NCBI GenBank assembly: GCA_021442155.1
Contig: CM038217.1
Location: 146,259,143-146,323,142, forward strand
DNA: 64,000 bases
Direction of reading: 5' to 3'
Source of the DNA: Cymbidium sinense
Lineage: Eukaryota; Streptophyta; Magnoliopsida; Asparagales; Orchidaceae
Shown here: positions 58,001-64,000 of the stretch, piece by piece
How positions within the stretch are numbered: position 1 is the first letter of the stretch
Layout of the letters: the number at the start of each line of letters is the position of its first letter
Translations under genes and position numbers: made by a program
The notes under the pieces: model-generated
Told to the model about the DNA's origin: nothing
What the model saw: only the letters and a program-made list of their open reading frames with translations
The model's database searches: none

Positions 58001-59921
58001 CTTATACGAATATGGATGTGATTACTATGCTAGCTAATAAGCATAAGTATGGCTAAAGTAATAAACACTGAAATCGACATAACTTATCAAAAGTGATGTA
58101 GATTGAACATAATCAAATTGAGAGAATTACAAAAACTTAACAAGCAGACTAACTGTAAGTAATATTTTAAACTACAATCTAAATCGAAATGCCTTCTTTG
58201 CCACAATATCTACAACTTTTGGTACAAACAGATATAAGGCGATACTAAATCCAATTCTACAAAAATCATAGGGCTTCCTTTAATAAAAAATTGAGGGATT
58301 TCATTCAAATTATGATTTTCAAAATCAATGATTTCATTAATTAGATGAAATTAACTAAACTATAAACACATGCATGTGCTTTGACATAGAGATTTCAAGT
58401 GCAAATTTTAATGCCTTAAAAAGCTGCGCACGTTAAAGTTAGAATTAAATGAAAATCTGAAATCAATCTCATAACTCAGAAATAAAAACTACGTAAATTC
58501 TTAAATACACCCACATGAGCCCCATAAAGATTCAATGCTTAAATTTAAGTTCGAGGATGGATTGTTTCTCGATTTAGTCTTAGGATTGGGTCCGGGTTAA
58601 CAAAATCTGAAAACCTATAATAAGAGTTTCAAATCAGTGAAATATCTGAGAAACTAATTCTATCAGGTGACAGTAGATCTGATCCTCTGTTAATAATTAA
58701 ACAGAGTTGATAGGATTTAAAGCTCTTAATTCAAACATAAAATTATCTGAATTATTAATTACACTCGCATGGGCCCTGATACTATGCTGAATGCTTAAAT
58801 ACAAGTGCTTGAGGATGCTGTGTGGATTGCTACCCAGTTTAGTCTTAGGACTAGGTACGGGTTAACAAAACCTAAAAAATTATAATAAAAGTTTCAAATC
58901 TATGAAATATCTGAGAAACTGATTCTGTCAGGTGACATTAGATCTAATCCTCTGTTAGTAGCTAAACAGAGTTGATAGTATCTAAATCTTTTAAACATAT
59001 TCAACTTAATTAATTTTTCAAATCAAATTCAGTAACAATATAAAAATTATTTAAATGAAACTCTATCATTAAAAACTTAAATCAAACTCAATCTATTCAC
59101 CTTCCACAACTGTTTGTCGGGGGTGATAAATTAAAAAAACTCTAGCTCACAAAGAAGCCAATGTCAAATCAAGTGTTCTGCTATGTTCACTTAATCAATC
59201 TCACACCAGTAAGGACGTGACCCATATCCTCTGACCGCTGTTGACCAATAGATGAAGGAAGCATGACTGAGTCCTATGATTGGGTGGTTTGGCCACGCCC
59301 ATTATATTTATCACGATCGTAGCTCGATGCTCCAATGGCTCGCCTTTGAGTAATGGAATCATATACTTGATAGCAAACAACCCTCTATGGTATAGACTTA
59401 AGACTGTCTCCTTACACAAACACCACCCAAGGTCTACAAGAATTTCTTGGATGACATAACCCATGTGTTGTTGATAAGGATCCTTTGGTCAGGTTAGGTC
59501 GACTACCTCCTCTGACTAAGTAGACTAGGGACCACAACAGCCAAGGATGATGGAACCATGGGATCTAGATCGAGCACAAAATCATTCCACAACCATCCGA
59601 TTTAAGCTGAAATGATAAATTTCATACATCTTAAATTCTGAAATTCCATATCCTTTATATGCTTTTTGCTGCATCTAATGACTAGCCTTAATCGAAAGTT
59701 CTCTCACTTATTGAGAGGCGTAATTAAATATAGAGACTTGCGCTTATAGGAAACCCGGAACCAGATCTAAAGTCCTCACAAAATGAGGGCGAAATCTCTA
59801 GGTAGTGTCTTATCTACTATTCCATCTGCGTTCTGAAAATTACATCGACATTCTTTAAACCACACACTTTTCAATTCATTTAATAATTGTCGAGAGGTTA
59901 GTGGCAAATTTTTGGAGCCCA
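55100..59921 (+). repeat. 5' LTR of element 2 (4,822 bp)
   Basis: Starts TGTTGACCTCC and ends GGAGCCCA. From the left: about four 320-bp units (55,145-56,230), AT-rich part, a moderately GC-rich block (56,500-56,880, counterpart of the GC island), inverted 'gaagaacatcg..gaattcttctttc' repeats (56,920-57,140), a 26-bp direct duplication 'ggggaggctaatattaaact' (57,773 and 57,802), and the 355-bp doublet (58,560-59,000). An LTR near 5 kb is at the upper end for plants and typical of Ogre-type elements. Confidence 0.85.
55145..56230 (+). repeat. Four ~320-bp tandem units at the LTR start of element 2
   Basis: 'gaaatga.a.c....aatcgag.ctgaaatgcac' recurs at about 55,165, 55,489, 55,803 and (diverged) 56,130, each followed by 'gacctccgatcg.cgaacgg'. 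Element 1 LTRs hold only two to three of these units, so unit number varies between copies. Confidence 0.8.
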
Positions 59922-59929
59922 AATATTTA

Positions 59930-59948
59930 TGGCGACTCCGCTAGGGAC
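59930..59948 (+). other. Primer-binding site of element 2
   Basis: TGGCGACTCCGCTAGGGAC, eight bases after the LTR end. Its complement ends in CCA as a tRNA 3' end should. Confidence 0.75.
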
Positions 59949-60198
59949 AAAATTCTCTTTCCATCTTTGGCTAGTCATATATGTGATATAGTAGCAATAA
60001 ATTTTTTGAAAAATAAAAATAAAAATAATGATTTAAGTGTGTAATAAATTCAATATGAGGCTCTATGTTGAATGAATCATTTCGTAGAGTACATCTTTAT
60101 TACACCATTATTTTGTCTTGTAGTGCCTCTACATCTTGAAAGTATGGGGTGAAATAATAATAGCTAGTTACTAATCCACATCTTTCACTTTGACAAAA

Positions 60199-61792
60199 AT
60201 GGATCTACAAAGCACTCTTTCACCGCTCACAGTCGTGAACATCTCACCAAATGCCGTCATCAACACAGAGATGTCGGGCTACATTCAATTTGGTAGTTTG
60301 AATTTCTACTATCATAGTGCAACTCCCTTACCCATAAGATGCTCGTCCGAGGCCATACTGGAAGGCCTCAAGTTACTGAAGCTCCTACTGTCCATGTGTG
60401 TCAACCAGTTCAACAACCAATCGCTGTGAAGGAGTTCTCCCGACAGAGAACTTCAGTTTTCAAAAGGCTAGGTCAATCTGAAGCTCTCATAACGAAAAGA
60501 ATCGTCAAGTGACAAACTGTGTCTTTAATTCTTTGTGGTACAACTGCTGCACCGACTGAACCTTTTATACCCGGAAAGCATGATCATGAAGCTTCCTCAT
60601 CATGAAGAAAATTAAATAGAAGACAGAGAAGAAGGAGAAACACTGAGCTGAGGGCTCAACAGATCCTTTTTGAATGACCTAGTGAATAAGCGATACTACC
60701 GCTAGAAGTGAGTATCCCTACCCACAACAACTTTGACAACTTAAAGTGGGTAAAGAAGAATAGCTCTACTAGCGAAGTAAAGCAGTCTTTTTGGAAGAAC
60801 CAACCACATCAAGCTCCACCACCACAGAGGAGACAGCTTTAAATATTGTCTGCCATGATATATAAAGTTCTCAAAGTAGTTAAGAACAAAGGCCTAATGA
60901 AAAGAAGATTTCAGAGGTCTATGCAGACAAAAAATAGAGAAGCTCCACCAAGAAAGTTGCCATCTCTTCTGGTAACTGGCCAGCGAGCCCAGTACGCTTC
61001 ACATGGTGAGCATCAGAGCGTGACACTTAGACCTCGTGTACAAGAATCCACTACTGAAAGGTCTCAACGAAAGGGTAAACAAATATGAAGGCCAAGGCCT
61101 CATAATGAAACTTTGAAGAATGAAAGAGGTGTGACATCTGATACATATACTCAGAAATCTACCTCAAAATCAACTCATCAGAAGTGGATACCCAAAAGAA
61201 AGGATATCACTGATGAAAGATATGATGGTCAACACCTTGGAGAATCCACTAAGGGATCCCATCATCGATCAGTTTCACCCTTACGACAGAAGGTTGATGT
61301 TGATCGTGGTCCTTTAATAGAAGAAGTACTTGTTATATCAAACCGAGATCCACCGGAAACGCCGATAAATTTATGCGGAAGAAAATAATGAAGAGGATTC
61401 TATGGAAGAAGTCATCTATATGGTCATAGAGATATGAACTCCGCCAAAGACCATCACAAAGAATGCAAATCCGTGGGAATCGAACTGAATTTGACGCTTA
61501 TGAAGAAGAGTCTTCACAGAAACAAATAGAGGATGGATCTTCGATCTTTGCTGAAGATGAGGAAAAAGAAGACCAGAATGAGAAAGATATCATGGGTGTC
61601 GAAGCTATCTATATGGTTGAACTAGGAAATGATCAGCCTGGTACACGCTTTTATAATCAGCGTTATCATACAGCCCCAATAATACCTGTCTTTACAAATG
61701 CACTAGGAGAAGGGAAGTCAAGTTCTCCCCTTGAAAATGAGCAAGGAGCAGAACAACATAGCAGAGGAAGAAGAAGAGCCTGTATTGATTGA
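60199..61792 (+). pseudogene. ORF1-type protein of element 2, broken
   Basis: The likely start is the ATG at 60,199 (MDLQSTL), matching the minus-strand start in element 1. Open pieces: to 60,429; 60,846-61,088 (VLKVVKNKGLMKRR, GEHQSVTLRPRVQES); 61,113-61,388; 61,463-61,792 (acidic, EDEEKEDQNEKD). The protein is basic first, then rich in acidic residues. No known domain seen. In Ogre elements an additional ORF of unknown function precedes gag-pol, which is the basis for the name used here. Stops and frame changes prevent expression as one protein. Confidence 0.55.
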
Positions 61793-62174
61793 CATGCCAT
61801 GGTGTTAGCTAGAGATCAAAGAGAAATGCAGCATCAAATGGAGGTCAAAGACAAGGAGATTGCATAACTTAGTACCGAAATGAATGATATGATGGTACAA
61901 ATGAACATCATGATGGAGATATTACAGAAGAATATCACATCAAGTGTAGTACCTATTTTGTTCAATAATCAATAGCTAATCATACAACTTCTTATACCAC
62001 TATGGTACCTCAAGCTCCTGCAATATATGCTACGCATGAAGCGAGGAATGAAGTTAACCCACTACCTCTCCAGCCGATAATTCAAAATCTGGCTAGCACA
62101 CCTGGAACTATAATAACTGCTCAACTGGAAATGATCATCAATGAAAAGATAAAGGTAGTCATAGCCTTAGAGTA

Positions 62175-64000
62175 GGCTGAAAAGCTGGTGAGTAAGGGTC
62201 GCCATTACCCAGCTGAATATGATCAAGTGTCATACCCGAAAGGTTACTCAGTGCCAAAATTTAATACTTTTAGTGGGCTTGGTAATCCAAAGCAACATCT
62301 GACCCAATTTAAGGCTACTGTGGTAGAGGGAATGATATCCGCTTTTCATCAATTCGTCAAGATTTGACCTGCCGCTTTGAATGGTATGCAGAATTATCAA
62401 ATGATTTAGTTAAAACCTTTGTTGAATTAAAGATTATATTCGTGAAGAGGTTCGCTAGTGCAACTGAGAAAATCACAATCGCTGACCTTGCCTTGCTGAA
62501 AATGAGAAAAGATGAGTTAGTGACAAAATTCATAAGTCGTTGGTGCAACCTAAGTATGAAGTGCGAGCAATAATTAGAAGAAGAATATGCGATCTAATTA
62601 CTAATAGGCAATATGGATGATAAAATGATACTATTTCTATGCATGGCATCGATTGCAATATTTTAGGACTTGCTCGATAGGGTGGCTAAATTCAAAAAGT
62701 TAAATTGCCCTAAGTCTGAAGTCTATGCAGATAAAGCAAAGAGAAACAAACCTTTAGACTCAAGAAGAAATGAAATTCACGCTGCTTCTTATAGCTCAAA
62801 TGATGAAAAGCGGGTGATATATAATGTGGATAAAGGAAAGCAACTAATGTACAATGATGATAAGGGTAAAAAGCCTGTTTATTCTAATCTACAACCAAAA
62901 TTGGTATTAGGAGATAATGACAAACCTCAAACTTTTTGAATTGGTGGGGAGCATCCAAAATAAGCAACAAGATATGATGAGCGAATGCAACTATCTCTTA
63001 AGGAAAAGATGAATAAAGAATATTCCTTTAGAAGGGACAATGTGGCTAAATTATTTTGGCAAGCCAAAGCGGGCTACGCTACTAAATTAAGAGGCAAGAA
63101 TGATCAAGTCAATAATCCAAACTCCGTCCCCTATCATTGGATGATCAGTCACTCTATTGAAGATTGTTATGTCTTCATAGATTGGCTAGAAAGGAAGTAT
63201 CGATGAGGTAAATTTACACTATCCGATAGTGTTCTAGTCAACCCAAAAAAAGATTCTACGAATGATTACGTCCTCTTCCATATCATCCAACAAAGACAAA
63301 CAGAAGGAGAAATTAATTCAGACTGAAGAATGGAAAGCAATAGTTTCCAAAAAGACCATGAAGATGCCGAAGCAGCTAAAAGACGTCCCTATCGTTAAGT
63401 GGAAATCACCACTTGAACCTATATTGGACTTAAGAGAGATGGCTAAACCAAATATTTGGGCTTCTCAATGGCATTCTGATAAGGCTACTTCATCACAACA
63501 TGAGAAGCAGTCTACTAAATGCAAGCCTCATAAATAAAAGAAGCTCCCCAAGAAAAGGAAGATCAAGAAGAGAACTACAACTCAAAAGATCATTAATAAT
63601 TTAGAGAAGTATCACCAGCCGACAAGACAGCCATTTAGACTTGCAGACTTAATGCCTAAACTTCGTATTGCTGAATCAGATGAAGAAGATAATGGTGAAT
63701 CTTGTCCAATAGAGACATGCCAAATCATCTGCGTGATGTCAGATTTCTTCAACATCAGCTACTCCGAAATGACAAGAGAAGTCAGATAGACTTGACCAAC
63801 CCATCAAAATTTTTATCAGGAAAGCAAGAAGAGCCTGAGGAGCTGGCATCTAAATTTTGTTTAATGACTCAGCAAGACAATAACGATTCAGATGAAGATC
63901 TATATTTTTTTGATGGAGATGAGTCAAACTCATCCATATCATCACACATGAAATGTATGACATTGAGAAATGAGTCTAGCCCTTTTGGCCAATCTTTCAG
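62175..64000 (+). pseudogene. Retrotransposon gag region of element 2, broken
   Basis: From about 62,200: 'YPKGYSVPKFNTFSG' followed by 'GNPKQHLTQFKA', the usual entry of plant Ty3/gypsy gag ('VPKF..F.G..NP..H...F'). 62,364-62,573 encodes the capsid-like segment 'FVKRFASATEKITIADL' and 'KFISRWCNLSMKC'. 62,985-63,206 has 'YHWMISHSIEDCYVFIDW', comparable to the H-x(4)-C pattern after gag in the Tat lineage. 63,262-63,537 has 'EEWKAIVSKKTMKMPKQL' and 'VPIVKWKSP'. The remainder to 64,000 is acidic. Stops at several sites (for example near 62,168 and 62,571) show decay. The protease active site is not reached. Confidence 0.75.

Larger units (their letters stand above)
55100..64000 (+). mobile_element. 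Element 2: Ogre/Tat-like LTR retrotransposon, truncated by the window edge
   Basis: 5' LTR 55,100-59,921, primer-binding site at 59,930, a spacer, ORF1-type frames from 60,199, and a gag region from about 62,180 to the end of the window. Same family as element 1 but opposite strand. Many in-frame stops show it is not autonomous. Protease, reverse transcriptase, integrase and the 3' LTR would lie beyond 64,000, if present. Confidence 0.82.

Noticed and set aside
1..64000. CRISPR arrays, bacterial operons, rRNA or tRNA genes
   Set aside because: The tandem arrays present have no unique spacers of constant length and lie in transposons. No cloverleaf or rRNA core sequence was recognised. The window is plant nuclear DNA.

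Overview
This window is nuclear DNA from a flowering plant. The signs are split genes with GT..AG introns, a plant LRR receptor kinase-like gene, Ole e 1-type pollen/pistil proteins, very large Ty3/gypsy LTRs, Mutator-like and hAT elements, MITEs and AT-rich spacers. The species cannot be fixed from the sequence alone. Most of the 64 kb is transposon-derived. I see one complete split gene, one probably expressed small gene with a damaged sister copy, and no rRNA, tRNA or CRISPR.

Layout. 1-2,229: repeat-derived DNA with a GC-rich LTR-like piece and one solo LTR of a family here called LTR-B. 2,230-22,717: one reverse-oriented Ogre/Tat-like LTR retrotransposon ('element 1') with LTRs of about 4.5-4.6 kb and a short, pol-less interior. 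Its 5' LTR is split by a 7,542-bp Mutator-like element (14,113-21,654) with a perfect 9-bp target duplication, about 150-bp terminal inverted repeats, a 149-bp tandem array, and a decayed gene resembling ULP1/C48-protease (Kaonashi-type) MULE genes. 22,718-24,436: a MITE and an Ole e 1 family gene (copy A). 24,437-24,863: filler. 24,864-30,605: a second copy of the LTR-plus-gene unit without the MULE (an empty-site paralogue), with Ole e 1 copy B frameshifted. 31,016-31,595: a hAT MITE.

33,386-37,852 (minus): a nine-exon gene for an MRH1/MDIS1-type LRR receptor pseudokinase, reconstructed to 664 codons with consistent splice sites and phases. A GC-rich transposon copy sits in its third intron. 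38-55 kb: AT-rich DNA with LTR-B copies at 39.3 kb (plus) and 47.7-48.5 kb (minus), a TIR element (41,729-47,181) that has been invaded by a deleted hAT transposon, a third MITE of the 22.7-kb family, and old unresolved repeats. 55,100-64,000: the 5' LTR (4,822 bp), primer-binding site, ORF1 and gag of a second, plus-oriented copy of the Ogre/Tat-like family, which runs off the window and carries many stop codons.

Inferred order of events: element 1 inserted next to the Ole e 1 locus (GTTAC flanks), the LTR/gene unit duplicated in tandem, then the MULE inserted in the first copy. The MULE and the MITEs beside the Ole e 1 genes share their terminal sequence, so they may belong to one mobilisation system. 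I do not see a clearly new host pathway. The most interesting items are the ULP1-type MULE with its matched MITEs, the Ole e 1 pair with complementary frame lesions, and an intron of 75 nt that stays open in frame at the juxtamembrane region of the receptor pseudokinase.
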